DNA of 64,000 bases from Acidovorax radicis (GTDB lineage Bacteria; Pseudomonadota; Gammaproteobacteria; Burkholderiales; Burkholderiaceae_C), in contig NZ_CP075184.1 of assembly GCF_020510705.1 (NCBI RefSeq), forward strand, positions 4,417,001-4,481,000, in the 5' to 3' direction. Shown piece by piece: positions 8,725-17,756 of this stretch (positions are counted from its first letter, which is position 1; the number at the start of each line of letters is the position of its first letter). The notes beneath the pieces are model-generated. The model was not told the DNA's origin, ran no database searches, and saw only the letters and a list, made by a program, of their open reading frames with translations. A program made the translations under genes and the position numbers.

Positions 8725-10974
8725 ATGCCCCACCGTTTGCTCCACCGCCTTGCAGTTACTCTGCTTTTGATAGCTGTTAGCGCTTTATGGACAAGCGCTA
8801 GAGCCCAATTTAGTCCCAAATCTGGTGCCACAGACAGCAGCGTGGTCACCACCCCCTATGTGCGGGCAGAACTCGTCGCCCACGCGCCCCAGGGCGTGGC
8901 CCCGGGCCAGCCGCTGTGGCTGGGGTTGTCGATCACCCACCAGCCCGAGTGGCATACGTACTGGAAGAACCCGGGCGACTCGGGCCTGCCCACCGAGCTG
9001 ACCTGGGCCCTGCCCCCCGGCCTGGACGCTGGCGACATCGCCTGGCCACTGCCGCGCAAGATCCCCATCGGCAACCTGGCCAACTATGGCTACGAGGGCA
9101 CGGTGCTGCTGCCGGTGCCGATCACCGTGGCCAGCACCTTTGCACCCGGCCCGCTGGCGCGGGAAGCCACCATCAAGCTGCATGCATCGTGGCTGGTGTG
9201 CCGCAAGGAGTGCATTCCCGAAGAAGGCGATTTCACGCTGCAACTGCCCATCAAGAGCACGACGGCGCTCCACGGTGCTGCGTTTGATGCGGCGGCCCGT
9301 GCGCACCCGCAGCCGGTGCTGGCCAACACCGCTGGCATCGTGCCCGACAGCCAGGCGCACATCGCAAACGGCGATAGCCTGCAGGTCAGCGTGCAGGGCC
9401 TGCCCGTGGCGCTGCGCGGCAAGACGCTGGACCTGTTCCCCGAAACCGCCGAGGTCATCGACAACGCTGCGCAGTGGAAGCAGGCCTGGAACGGCAGCGT
9501 GTGGACCGCGCAGATTCCCCTGTCCGCCCAGCGCAGCGCCAGCCCCAGCCTGATGCCCGTGGTGCTGGCCGAGCAGTCGCCCGCACATGCCACCGGTCCC
9601 GACACGCGCACCGGCTACCGCGCAGAGCTGAAGGTGCTGGGCGCCTGGCCGCAGGTCGCGTCGGTGGCCAGCGTGTCGCCCGCGCTGGAGGCCGCGCTCA
9701 AGGCGAATGCAGCGCAGGCAAGCGGCGCTGCAACCTCAACTGCGGGCTCTGGCGCCTCGTCCCTCACCCTCACCGCCGCGCTGCTGGGCGCCTTGCTCGG
9801 TGGCCTCATCCTCAACCTCATGCCCTGCGTGTTCCCGGTGCTGGCGATCAAGGTGGTGGGCTTCACACAGCATGCGCAAGACCGGCGTGCGCACCGCATC
9901 AGCGGCATCGCCTACACAGCGGGCGTGGTGCTGTCGTTCATCGCCCTCGGCGCGCTCATGCTGGGCCTGCGCGCGGCGGGCGAGGCGGTGGGCTGGGGCT
10001 TTCAGCTGCAGTCGCCCGCCGTGGTGGCATCGCTGGCGGCGCTGTTCACGCTGATCGCGCTCAACCTCGCGGGCGTGTTCGAGTTCGGGCATTTCCTGCC
10101 GTCCTCGGTGGCCAGCCTGCAGGCACGCCACCCGGTGGCCGACAGTTTTCTCACCGGCGTGCTGGCCGTGGCTGTGGCCTCGCCTTGCACGGCGCCGTTC
10201 ATGGGCGCATCCCTGGGCCTGACCGCCACGCTGCCTGCGCCCCAGGCGCTGGCCGTGTTCGCCGCGCTGGGCATCGGGCTGGCACTGCCGTATCTGGCCG
10301 CGAGTTTTGTCCCCGCCGTGGCCCGCGCGTTGCCGCGTCCCGGCGCGTGGATGGACAGCTTGCGCAAGCTCATGGCCTTCCCCATGTTGGCCACCGTGGT
10401 GTGGCTGGTGTGGGTGCTGGGGCAGCAAAGTGGCATCGACGGCGCGGGTGCATTGCTGATCCTGCTGGTGGGCCTCGCGCTGGTGGTGTGGTCGCTGTCG
10501 CTGGCCGGGCGCGCGCGCCGGTGGATGGCGGGCGTGTCTCTCACCACGATGGCGCTGCTGATGTGGTCGTTTGGCCCCCACGTGACCACCCAGGCCGCCG
10601 CCCCGCTGACACAGACCGGTGGCGTTGCGGCGGGCTCCGATTGGCAACCCTGGAGCCCCGGCGCCGCCGAGCAGCTGGCCGCCACCGGGCGCCCGGTGTT
10701 TGTGGACTTCACCGCCGCCTGGTGCGTCACCTGCCAGTACAACAAGAAAACCACGCTGTCCAACGCCGACGTGCTGGCCGACCTGAAGTCCAAAAACGTT
10801 GCGCTGCTGCGCGCCGACTGGACCCGCCGCGACCCCGCCATCACCGCAGCGCTCGCCGCGCTGGGCCGCAGTGGTGTGCCGGTGTATGTGTTCTACGCGC
10901 CGGGGCGCCCGCCAGTGGTGCTGACCGAGGTGCTGGGTGTGGATGAGGTGCGCGCGACCATTGCGCAGCTGTGA
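8725..10974 (+). CDS. DsbD-family thiol:disulfide interchange protein with repeat-derived signal peptide
   Basis: A 749-residue three-part electron carrier that takes reducing power from cytoplasmic thioredoxin to the periplasm. A periplasmic N-terminal domain (motif WHTYWKNPGDSG near 75) is followed by a membrane domain with the redox cysteines in NLMPCVFPVLA and ASPCTAPFMG. The C-terminal thioredoxin-like domain has FTAAWCVTCQ (CxxC). The signal peptide is odd: residues 12-28, including the hydrophobic core and the A-R-A cleavage site before Q28, are encoded by a copy of the dispersed AGCGCT palindromic element. The ATG at 8725 gives this complete signal peptide; the open frame reaches further upstream without a better start. 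No copper-tolerance or cytochrome genes adjoin. Confidence 0.9.
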   Translation: MPHRLLHRLAVTLLLIAVSALWTSARAQFSPKSGATDSSVVTTPYVRAELVAHAPQGVAPGQPLWLGLSITHQPEWHTYWKNPGDSGLPTELTWALPPGLDAGDIAWPLPRKIPIGNLANYGYEGTVLLPVPITVASTFAPGPLAREATIKLHASWLVCRKECIPEEGDFTLQLPIKSTTALHGAAFDAAARAHPQPVLANTAGIVPDSQAHIANGDSLQVSVQGLPVALRGKTLDLFPETAEVIDNAAQWKQAWNGSVWTAQIPLSAQRSASPSLMPVVLAEQSPAHATGPDTRTGYRAELKVLGAWPQVASVASVSPALEAALKANAAQASGAATSTAGSGASSLTLTAALLGALLGGLILNLMPCVFPVLAIKVVGFTQHAQDRRAHRISGIAYTAGVVLSFIALGALMLGLRAAGEAVGWGFQLQSPAVVASLAALFTLIALNLAGVFEFGHFLPSSVASLQARHPVADSFLTGVLAVAVASPCTAPFMGASLGLTATLPAPQALAVFAALGIGLALPYLAASFVPAVARALPRPGAWMDSLRKLMAFPMLATVVWLVWVLGQQSGIDGAGALLILLVGLALVVWSLSLAGRARRWMAGVSLTTMALLMWSFGPHVTTQAAAPLTQTGGVAAGSDWQPWSPGAAEQLAATGRPVFVDFTAAWCVTCQYNKKTTLSNADVLADLKSKNVALLRADWTRRDPAITAALAALGRSGVPVYVFYAPGRPPVVLTEVLGVDEVRATIAQL
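8756..8806 (+). repeat. AGCGCT-type palindromic element, copy 3 (inside DsbD signal peptide)
   Basis: A near-consensus copy: TTTTGATAGCTG, AGCGCTT, seven bases, AAGCGCT, AGAGCCC. Its reading frame gives LLIAVSALWTSARAQ, which is the hydrophobic core plus signal-peptidase site of the DsbD-type protein. Confidence 0.92.
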
Positions 10975-11054
10975 CACCGGCACATGGGCCGTGGTTTCAG
11001 ACAATCGCCCAGCGCCCTTTCCGTTCGCCAGCCGGCATTGGCCTTCTGCAAAAA

Positions 11055-11090
11055 CCCATGCCCCATGCCCCATGCCCCATGCCCCATGCC
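11055..11090 (+). repeat. 7-bp tandem repeat (CCCCATG) spanning the start codon
   Basis: About five head-to-tail CCCCATG units put ATG codons at 11058, 11065, 11072, 11079 and 11086. Only 11065 and 11086 are in frame with the downstream gene. Gain or loss of one unit would shift the upstream ATGs but not the last one. Confidence 0.92.
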
Positions 11091-11514
11091 ATTTGATCCT
11101 GCCACCGTCCAGTCCATTTTCAGGGGCACCCGCACGATTGCCGTGGTGGGCCTGTCCCCCAAGCCCGAACGCGACAGCCACCATGTGGCCGAGTACCTGC
11201 AGCGGCAGGGCTACCGCATCGTGCCAGTCAACCCGATGGCGACCGAAATCCTCGGTGAGCGCTCCTGGCCGTCGCTGACCGAAGCGGCACGGCACCACCA
11301 CATCGACCTGGTGGATGTGTTTCGCGAGAGCGCTGCCGTGCCGCCGATTGCCGACGAGGCCATCGCCATCGGTGCCAAGGCGCTGTGGTTGCAATTGGGC
11401 GTCTGCCACGATGCCGCGCGGGCCAAAGCCCAGGCGGCCGGTTTGCTGGTGGTGCAAGACCGCTGCACGCTGGTGGAGCACCAACGGCTGCGGGCCGCCG
11501 GGATGCTGCCCTAG
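11086..11514 (+). CDS. CoA-binding domain protein (YccU-like)
   Basis: A 142-residue single-domain Rossmann protein: TIAVVGLSPKPERDSHHVA near the N-terminus (nucleotide/CoA-binding loop), YRIVPVNP, WLQLGVCHDAA and the C-terminal VVQDRC. It matches the stand-alone CoA_binding_2 family (about 140 residues), whose exact job is not established; it resembles the CoA-binding part of succinyl-CoA synthetase. The last of five ATGs in a heptamer repeat (11086) gives the family length; 11065 would add seven residues (MPHAPCP). No Shine-Dalgarno stands before 11086 because the repeat occupies that place. Confidence 0.82.
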   Translation: MPFDPATVQSIFRGTRTIAVVGLSPKPERDSHHVAEYLQRQGYRIVPVNPMATEILGERSWPSLTEAARHHHIDLVDVFRESAAVPPIADEAIAIGAKALWLQLGVCHDAARAKAQAAGLLVVQDRCTLVEHQRLRAAGMLP

Positions 11515-11775
11515 TCCACTGATCTTCTGTACGGGCGCGCGGCAGGGACCTTCGTCGCCCTTAGCCCGATGTAACGAGGTGCCACGCACCGTGCGTTTGC
11601 GGCCCGGGCGGCACGTGGATTGAAGGACATCGTGCGACCATCGCCTCAAAACACGGTTCCGGCGATATCCTCAAGCGCTGGCTGGCACGGGGCCACCCGT
11701 TTGTGAAGCCGTTTCTACGGTCTGGCTGATCCGCCCCACGACCCGTACCGCCTCAACCCAACCCATCGTCGCCCC

Positions 11776-13356
11776 ATGTCGCAACACTCAACCTCGTTAT
11801 GGAGCCCCTTGCGCCAGCCCGCGTTTCGCGGCCTGTGGATTTGCGGGGGGGTGTTTTTTGTGGGCAACGGCATGCAGACCATGGCGGCTGCGTGGCTCAT
11901 GATCGAACTCTCTGGCTCGTCGTTTCTGGCGGCGCTCGTGCAGACAGCGGTGTTCATGCCCATGTTTTTGCTGGCGCTGCCCGCCGGGGTGTTGGCCGAC
12001 ACCACAGACCGGCGCCGATTGATCTCAGGGGCGTTGATCGCGCAGACCGGTGCCTGCGCATTGCTCGCGCTGTTGACGCTCAAGGGCTGGGGCGGATCGG
12101 CATCCGTGTTGTTTCTGGTGTTCATCTGCGGCTGCTGCACGGCGGTGTTGACGCCCGCCTGGAACTCGTCGGTCATCGACCCCGTGCCCCGCGACGAATG
12201 GCCCCAGGCCATCACGGCCGTGAGCATTGCCTACAACGCCGCACGCGCCGTGGGCCCCACCATGGCGGGGCTGGTGTTTGCGCAACTGGGCGCGGGCTGG
12301 GTGTTTGCGATCACGGTCGCCACCACGGTGGTGATGTGGGAGTCCATACGCCGCTGGCCACCCAAAGCCCACCCGCCCTCCAAATTGCCCGCCGAGCGCT
12401 TGTGGGGCGGCACGCTCAGCGGCCTGCGGTTTGCCTGGCATTCGCACATGATCCTGGCGCAACTGGTGCGCGTGATGGCCTTCAGCGCAGCGGGCTCAGC
12501 CCTGTGGGCGCTGCTGCCCGTGATCGCCCAGCGGTTGGGGACGGGCGCCGAAGGGTTTGGTTTGCTCATGGGCTGCCTGGGCACCGGTGCAGTGGCCGTC
12601 GGGCTGGTGCTGGGGCGGCTGCGCGCGCGCTTTGGGCTGGAGATCATCGTGCGCACCGCAGGCCTGGTGTTTGCCGTGGCCATGCTGATGGCTGCGCTCA
12701 CGCAGATGGCGTGGTTCGTCTATCTGTGGATGCTGCTGGCGGGCGCGGCCTGGATGTCGGCCATGTCCACCTTCAACACCGCCACGCAAGCCAGCGCGCC
12801 ACAGTGGGTGCGCTCGCGCGCGGTGGCCATGCACATGGTGGCGGCCCTGGGCGCCTTTGCGATGGGCTCGGCATTCTGGGGGGCATCGTCTGACCTCCTC
12901 GGCCTCACGCCCACGCTGTGCGTGGCGGCGGCGCTGATGGTGGCAGGGCTGCTGCTGGCCCGTGCCATGCCACTGCGCATGGGCGCGCTGCACGAGGTGA
13001 CCCAGGCCACGCCCTGGGACGAGCTTTTTATCGAGGCCGAGCCCCTGCCCGAAGCCGGCCCCGTGGCCGTGGAGGTGAGCTATCGCATCGCCCCAGGCAC
13101 CGATGCGGCTTTCCTGGACACCATCAGCCGCATGAAGGCGCCACGCCGGCGCGACGGCGCGACGTTCTGGCGGGTCTACAAGGACCTGGGCGACCCCTCG
13201 CGCTATGTAGAGCGGTTCATCGTCACGTCCTGGGCCGACTACCTGCACCAGCGCGCCCGTGCCACCATGGCCGACCAGGCGCTGGAGACCGAGGTGCGCA
13301 CCTTTCTGGCGCCCGGCGAGGTGTCCACCATGTCGCACTACATCGCTGAAAGATAG
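11776..13356 (+). CDS. MFS exporter of the EntS-like (PF05977-type) group
   Basis: A 526-residue protein: about twelve membrane segments over residues 1-405, then a soluble C-terminal domain of about 110 residues ([18 protein letters not shown], then [20 protein letters not shown] and a [10 protein letters not shown] segment). The arrangement MFS plus ferredoxin-like tail is that of the transmembrane secretion effector family, which includes the enterobactin exporter EntS. The motif between segments 2 and 3 is [12 protein letters not shown]. No siderophore synthesis genes are nearby, so the substrate is unknown. ATG at 11776 starts [21 protein letters not shown], typical for the family. Confidence 0.85.
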   Translation: MSQHSTSLWSPLRQPAFRGLWICGGVFFVGNGMQTMAAAWLMIELSGSSFLAALVQTAVFMPMFLLALPAGVLADTTDRRRLISGALIAQTGACALLALLTLKGWGGSASVLFLVFICGCCTAVLTPAWNSSVIDPVPRDEWPQAITAVSIAYNAARAVGPTMAGLVFAQLGAGWVFAITVATTVVMWESIRRWPPKAHPPSKLPAERLWGGTLSGLRFAWHSHMILAQLVRVMAFSAAGSALWALLPVIAQRLGTGAEGFGLLMGCLGTGAVAVGLVLGRLRARFGLEIIVRTAGLVFAVAMLMAALTQMAWFVYLWMLLAGAAWMSAMSTFNTATQASAPQWVRSRAVAMHMVAALGAFAMGSAFWGASSDLLGLTPTLCVAAALMVAGLLLARAMPLRMGALHEVTQATPWDELFIEAEPLPEAGPVAVEVSYRIAPGTDAAFLDTISRMKAPRRRDGATFWRVYKDLGDPSRYVERFIVTSWADYLHQRARATMADQALETEVRTFLAPGEVSTMSHYIAER

Positions 13357-13365
13357 CGCCCCCTG

Positions 13366-13434
13366 AGCCGCTTCGCGCCTTCCCCCTGAGGGGGACGCCA
13401 CCCGTGGTCCGGCAACGCCGGTTCCACGGTGGCG
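13366..13434. repeat. dispersed GC-rich intergenic repeat with hairpin
   Basis: Begins CCCCCTGAGCCGCTTCGCG, a segment also seen in variant form at 30090. At 13396-13434 it has an inverted repeat (CGCCACCCGTGG arm against CCACGGTGGCG) that could act as a terminator or mRNA 3'-end hairpin for the MFS gene. It lies just before hemE. Confidence 0.6.
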
Positions 13435-13499
13435 CTGGCACAGGCGCGCCCTTGGCACAGATCAGCCGAGCCCTGCGCCCACCCTGCGACAATGGGAGC

Positions 13500-14612
13500 A
13501 TGAGCTTTGCACCCCTCTCCAACGACACCTTCCTGCGCGCCTGCCGCCGCCAGGCCACTGATTACACTCCCCTGTGGCTCATGCGCCAGGCGGGCCGCTA
13601 CCTGCCGGAATACAAGGCCACGCGCGCCCAGGCAGGCAGCTTCATGGGCCTGGCCACCAATGTGGACTACGCCACCGAAGTGACGCTGCAGCCACTGGAG
13701 CGTTTCCCGCTGGACGCCGCCATCCTGTTCAGCGACATCCTCACGGTGCCCGACGCCATGGGCCTGGGTTTGAGCTTTGCCGAGGGCGAAGGCCCGCGCT
13801 TTGCCAAGGTGGTGCGCGACGAGGCCGCGGTGGCCGAGTTGGCGGTGCCTGACATGGACAAGCTGCGCTATGTGTTCGACGCCGTCACCAGCATCCGCAA
13901 GGCCCTCAACGGCCGCGTGCCCCTCATCGGGTTCTCGGGCAGCCCCTGGACGCTGGCCTGCTACATGGTGGAAGGCAAGGGCAGCGACGACTACCGCCTG
14001 GTCAAGAGCCTGATGTATGCCCGCCCCGACCTGATGCACCGCATCCTGGCCATCAACGCCGACAGCGTGGCGCAGTACCTCAACGCCCAGATCGACGCAG
14101 GCGCCCAGGCCGTGATGATTTTTGACAGCTGGGGGGGCGTGCTGGCCGATGGCGCGTTCCAGGAGTTCAGCCTGGCCTACACCCAGCGGGTACTGGCGCA
14201 ATTGAAGCGCACCGGCGTGGATGGCACCGACGTGCCGCGCATCGTCTTCACCAAGGGCGGCGGCATCTGGCTCGACGACATGAAGGACATCGACTGCGAG
14301 GTGCTGGGGCTGGACTGGACAGCCAACCTGGGCAAGGCCCGCGCCATCGTCGGTGGCCAGGCCGGCGGCCCCGGCAAGGCGCTGCAGGGCAACATCGACC
14401 CCAACGTGCTGTTTGCGCCCCCTGCGCAAATCGAGCAGCAGGTGCGCCATGTGCTGGACAGCTTTGGCACACCGCACACCGACCGCAGCACCACGGGGCC
14501 CACCCATATCTTCAATCTGGGCCACGGCATCAGCCAATTCACCCCGCCAGAGCATGTGGCGGCGCTGGTGGAAGCCGTGCACAGCCATTCGCGCGCGCAG
14601 CGCCAGGGCTGA
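13500..14612 (+). CDS. hemE: uroporphyrinogen decarboxylase
   Basis: A 370-residue cytoplasmic enzyme of heme synthesis that decarboxylates the four acetate side chains of uroporphyrinogen III to give coproporphyrinogen III. Signature segments are [15 protein letters not shown] (residues 23-37, with the essential Arg residues), [12 protein letters not shown] around 78-90 (catalytic Asp), and [17 protein letters not shown]. The length is typical. ATG at 13500 is six bases after a GGGAG ribosome binding site. The order hemE then priA is found in other Burkholderiales. Confidence 0.97.
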   Translation: MSFAPLSNDTFLRACRRQATDYTPLWLMRQAGRYLPEYKATRAQAGSFMGLATNVDYATEVTLQPLERFPLDAAILFSDILTVPDAMGLGLSFAEGEGPRFAKVVRDEAAVAELAVPDMDKLRYVFDAVTSIRKALNGRVPLIGFSGSPWTLACYMVEGKGSDDYRLVKSLMYARPDLMHRILAINADSVAQYLNAQIDAGAQAVMIFDSWGGVLADGAFQEFSLAYTQRVLAQLKRTGVDGTDVPRIVFTKGGGIWLDDMKDIDCEVLGLDWTANLGKARAIVGGQAGGPGKALQGNIDPNVLFAPPAQIEQQVRHVLDSFGTPHTDRSTTGPTHIFNLGHGISQFTPPEHVAALVEAVHSHSRAQRQG

Positions 14613-15291
14613 CCACGCCGGGGCGGGGCGGCCGCCCCGCCCAATGCCCCACTTATGCACAAAAACGGAGCAGCGGCGCCTCAAAAATGGCACCAGGATA
14701 TCTGGCGGACACGCTGAGGGAAATATTCTCCTCACGACGGTAAGTTGTTGATTTTATTGAAATTTATTGATTTGCCATTTTTGCGCGCAACCCAGCCAAA
14801 CCACGGTCTGTCAAGGACTTGCAGCACAAAACCCAAGGATATCAACAAAGTTATCCACAGGAATTCTGAATTTCTTCAAAATTCACTGTTAAATCAATGA
14901 CTTGCGGCCTAAACTGCAGAAAACAGTGAACATCCGCAACCCGGACTAGCACAGATTTGGTGATTTTCCGGGCTTGACGAATCACCCATGTCCGACTTAT
15001 GCACACAAATCGTGATGCGGCGCAACATGGATGCCCCTTGCGGCCCTAGCACAGAATCAACGCATCAAATTCTTCAGATGATTGATTCATAACGATTTTT
15101 TTGCCTTGCCGAATTTCTGGGCAATGTGTTCCAAGCCAGCATCCATGCGGCTTGGGCCGGGGTCCGCAGAGGATGTCAACAAAGTTATCCACAGAAAATC
15201 GGGATTACTCACACACCACCAACAAATCAAGCACTTAGCCGTGAAACCTCTACGTAGCATCCACATGCTCCCGTAAATTACCCTCCACCTC
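14613..15291. other. non-coding region with four DnaA-box matches and AT-rich segment
   Basis: A 679-bp gap between hemE and priA. It carries four exact matches to TTATNCACA, all on the plus strand: TTATGCACA at 14653 and 14997, TTATCCACA at 14851 and 15185. They form two similar modules (G-box, then C-box 198 and 188 bp later), and the C-boxes sit in an identical 19-bp context, TCAACAAAGTTATCCACAG. An AT-rich stretch lies at about 14740-14785, unusual against the GC-rich background. This resembles a DnaA-binding locus (an origin, or a titration or reactivation site). The classical oriC of the group is expected next to dnaA, which is not in the window. No gene is supported here. Confidence 0.7.
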
Positions 15292-17439
15292 GTGCCCACA
15301 CCCGCCACCATCGTCCACATCGCCCTGCAAACCCCGTCCCACAGCGGTGTGGGCGATCTGCTGAGCTATGCCAGTGAGCACCCGCTCACACCAGGCACAT
15401 TGGTGCGTGTGCCCCTGGGGGCCCGTGAGGTGCTGGGCGTGGTGTGGGATGCCGACGAAGCCACGGGTGAACTGCCTGATGGCGCCACCCTGCGCGCCAT
15501 TGCCGGGGTGCTCGAAGGCGTAGCCCCGCTGGACCGGCATTGGCGCCGTCTGGTGGCGTTTGCGGCGCACTACTACCAGCGTGCGCTGGGCGAGGTGGCC
15601 CTGGCCGCGCTGCCGCCGCAACTGCGCGACCTGAAGCCCGAACAGCTGGCACGCCGCCTGCGCCGCCCGGCCAAAGCGGCAGGAGACACCTCGGATGCTA
15701 TTCAAAACATAGCACTCACCGCTGAACAGGAGAGCGCCAGGGCCCGAATTGCTGCAGAAAAAGGTCCGTTCCTGCTGTTTGGCAGCACCGGCAGCGGCAA
15801 GACCGAGGTGTACCTGCGCTGCGTGCAGGAGATGCTCGAAGCCGACCCGGGCGATGGGTTTCCGGCCCAGGCGCTGGTGATGGTGCCCGAGATCAACCTC
15901 ACCCCCCAGCTCGAAGAGCGCTTTGTAGGCCGCTTCGCCCCGCGCTTTGGCCCCGGCGCCGTGGTCTCCCTGCACAGCGGCATGACCAACCCGCAGCGCC
16001 TCAAGAGCTGGCTGGCCGCCCACAGCGGCAGCGCGCGCATTGTGCTGGGCACGCGCATGGCCGTGTTTGCCAGCCTGCCGGGGCTCAAGCTGATCGTGGT
16101 CGATGAGGAACACGACCCCAGCTACAAGCAGCAGGAAGGCGCCCGCTACTCGGCGCGCGACCTGGCCATCTGGCGCGGGCGCGAGCAAGGCGCCAAGGTG
16201 CTGCTGGGGTCGGCCACCCCGTCATTGGAGAGCTGGCACGCCAGCCGCCCCCCCACGCCCGAAGACCCCGAGGGCGGGCGCTACGTGCGGCTGCACATGC
16301 CCAGCCGCATTGGCTCCAGCGCGGGGGCTGGCGCGCTGGCCCGCGTGCGGCGCGTGGACATGACCCAGCAGCCCCGGCGCGCGGTGTTCAGCGCCCCGCT
16401 GCTGCAAGCCATCACCGAGCGCGTGGCGCGCGGCGAGCAGAGCATGATCTTGCTGAACCGGCGCGGTTACGCGCCCGTGCTGCACTGCATGGACTGCGGC
16501 TGGAAAAGCGACTGCCCGCACTGCAGCGCGCACCAGGTCTTCCACAAGACCGACCGCACCCTGCGCTGCCACCACTGCGGCTTCACCGTGCGCGTGCCCC
16601 ACCACTGCCCCACCTGCGGCAGCCCCGACATCCACCCCATGGGCCGGGGCACCGAGCAGCTCGAAGAACAACTGAGCGCCCTGCTGCGCAACGTGCAGCG
16701 CCCGGACGGCAACCCCGCCCGCATCGCCCGCATCGACGCCGACACCACCAAGGCCAAGGGTGCGCTGGAGGCCCAGCTGGCCCAGGTGCACGCTGGCGAG
16801 GTGGATGTGCTGGTGGGCACGCAGATGATTGCCAAGGGCCACGACTTTCGGCGCATCACGCTGGTGGCGGCCGTGCAGCCCGACGGCGCGCTGTTCAGCA
16901 GCGACTTTCGCGCGCCCGAGCGGCTGTTTGCGCTGCTGATGCAGGCGGCGGGCCGCGCTGGCCGTGACGCGGCCTACATGGCATCGCAGGGGACCCAACC
17001 CGAGATGTGGATCCAGAGCTTTCACCCCCAGCACGCGGTGTACGAGGCGCTGCGCACGCACGACTACGAGGCATTCGCCGCCCAGCAACTCCAAGAGCGC
17101 GAAGAGGCCGCCATGCCACCCTTTGCCTACCAGGCGCTGGTGCGTGCCGACGCGCGCACCCAGGAGGTGGCGCAGGGATTTCTGAGCGCCGCCACCGCCG
17201 CCGCCCACGCAGCAGGCCTGCCCGGGCTGGAACGGGTGACCTTGTTCCCGCCCGTGCCGCTCACCATCCAGCGTGTGGCCAATGTCGAGCGCGCCCAGAT
17301 GCTGATGGAAAGCAGCAGCCGCGCGGCACTGCAGCGCTTTCTGGCCGCGTGGCAGCCAGTGCTGCAAACCACCCGCAGCCAACCTGGGCACAAAGGCTTG
17401 ATACGCTGGCTGGTGGACGTGGATCCGCTCACCATCTGA
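15292..17439 (+). CDS. priA: primosomal protein N' (replication restart helicase)
   Basis: A 715-residue superfamily-2 helicase that recognises stalled forks and reloads the replisome. The N-terminal 3'-end DNA-binding domain spans residues 1-105. Walker A GSTGSGKTE lies near 164, the DEEH box near 270, eight zinc cysteines in four CxxC pairs (CMDCG, CPHC, CHHCG, CPTC) between about 398 and 445, and helicase motifs GTQMIAKGHDF and QAAGRAGR further on. GTG at 15292 is used because the preceding frame is closed and the family start aligns. Oddly, residues 136-151, leading into the helicase motif LTAEQ, are encoded by a copy of the palindromic element in the same reading frame as the signal-peptide copies. 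Confidence 0.95.
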   Translation: MPTPATIVHIALQTPSHSGVGDLLSYASEHPLTPGTLVRVPLGAREVLGVVWDADEATGELPDGATLRAIAGVLEGVAPLDRHWRRLVAFAAHYYQRALGEVALAALPPQLRDLKPEQLARRLRRPAKAAGDTSDAIQNIALTAEQESARARIAAEKGPFLLFGSTGSGKTEVYLRCVQEMLEADPGDGFPAQALVMVPEINLTPQLEERFVGRFAPRFGPGAVVSLHSGMTNPQRLKSWLAAHSGSARIVLGTRMAVFASLPGLKLIVVDEEHDPSYKQQEGARYSARDLAIWRGREQGAKVLLGSATPSLESWHASRPPTPEDPEGGRYVRLHMPSRIGSSAGAGALARVRRVDMTQQPRRAVFSAPLLQAITERVARGEQSMILLNRRGYAPVLHCMDCGWKSDCPHCSAHQVFHKTDRTLRCHHCGFTVRVPHHCPTCGSPDIHPMGRGTEQLEEQLSALLRNVQRPDGNPARIARIDADTTKAKGALEAQLAQVHAGEVDVLVGTQMIAKGHDFRRITLVAAVQPDGALFSSDFRAPERLFALLMQAAGRAGRDAAYMASQGTQPEMWIQSFHPQHAVYEALRTHDYEAFAAQQLQEREEAAMPPFAYQALVRADARTQEVAQGFLSAATAAAHAAGLPGLERVTLFPPVPLTIQRVANVERAQMLMESSSRAALQRFLAAWQPVLQTTRSQPGHKGLIRWLVDVDPLTI
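15697..15744 (+). repeat. AGCGCT-type palindromic element, copy 4 (in frame inside priA)
   Basis: GCTATTCAAAACATAGC, a degraded ACCGCT half-site, AGAGCGCC, AGGGCCC. The ends match the family well; the palindrome core has diverged, as expected under coding constraint. It encodes AIQNIALTAEQESARA. Confidence 0.75.
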
Positions 17440-17474
17440 TCCGGTGGACCGGGCTCCCGCACGGCCACCGGATC
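17438..17474. terminator. hairpin after priA
   Basis: Inverted repeat GATCCGGTGG / CCACCGGATC with a 17-base loop, overlapping the end of priA. The plus strand then has A residues rather than T, so it is not a clear intrinsic terminator. Confidence 0.35.
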
Positions 17475-17512
17475 GCAAAAAACGCCCAGCGGGTCAATTT
17501 ATGGTCTTTTTT

Positions 17513-17618
17513 GGCTCTTCTAGCGAATAGTCGTGATGGAACTCGCCGCACGTCTGAAGACGGCGATTTCAACGTACGACATTTATCGAGTGCATCACTA
17601 GCATTCGCTAGAAGAGCC
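17513..17618. mobile_element. 106-bp MITE, copy 1 (ISL3-like ends)
   Basis: Non-coding element bounded by perfect 16-bp terminal inverted repeats GGCTCTTCTAGCGAAT and flanked by an 8-bp direct repeat TCTTTTTT (17505-17512 and 17619-17626). The second copy at 35105-35210 differs at only about one base. GGCTCTTC ends and 8-bp target duplications are features of the ISL3 insertion-sequence family, so this is probably mobilised by an ISL3-type transposase elsewhere in the genome. It is inserted at the edge of a palindromic element. Confidence 0.93.
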
Positions 17619-17626
17619 TCTTTTTT

Positions 17627-17675
17627 GGCTCCAGCGCTTGACCATCAAGCGCCAACAGCTACAAAAACAGAAGCA
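17627..17675 (-). repeat. AGCGCT-type palindromic element, copy 5 (MITE inserted at its edge)
   Basis: On the minus strand: TTTTTGTAGCTG, GGCGCTT, seven bases, AAGCGCT, GGAGCC and an A-rich tail. The MITE target duplication begins immediately after GGAGCC. Confidence 0.88.
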
Positions 17676-17756
17676 CCCAGCGCCATACCACGCTATATTT
17701 CAGCGCATGCACCTGCTGCCCCTGCCCCCCACTGCCGCTGCCACCGGAGACGCGCC

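Noticed and set aside
5752..8745. A 997-codon open frame on the minus strand across the DUF748 gene
   Set aside because: It is antisense to a clear AsmA-like protein and reads as low-complexity Gly/Ala/Arg/Gln/His text, the usual shadow in GC-rich DNA.
12496..13458. Long minus-strand open frame opposite the MFS exporter gene
   Set aside because: No recognisable motifs, His/Arg/Gly-rich, and the sense strand encodes a family-typical protein.
13338..14735. Minus-strand open frame over hemE
   Set aside because: Antisense to a fully conserved enzyme; no start or domain support.
15082..15320. Small open frames on both strands in the DnaA-box region
   Set aside because: Short, no ribosome binding site, and they overlap the conserved box modules.
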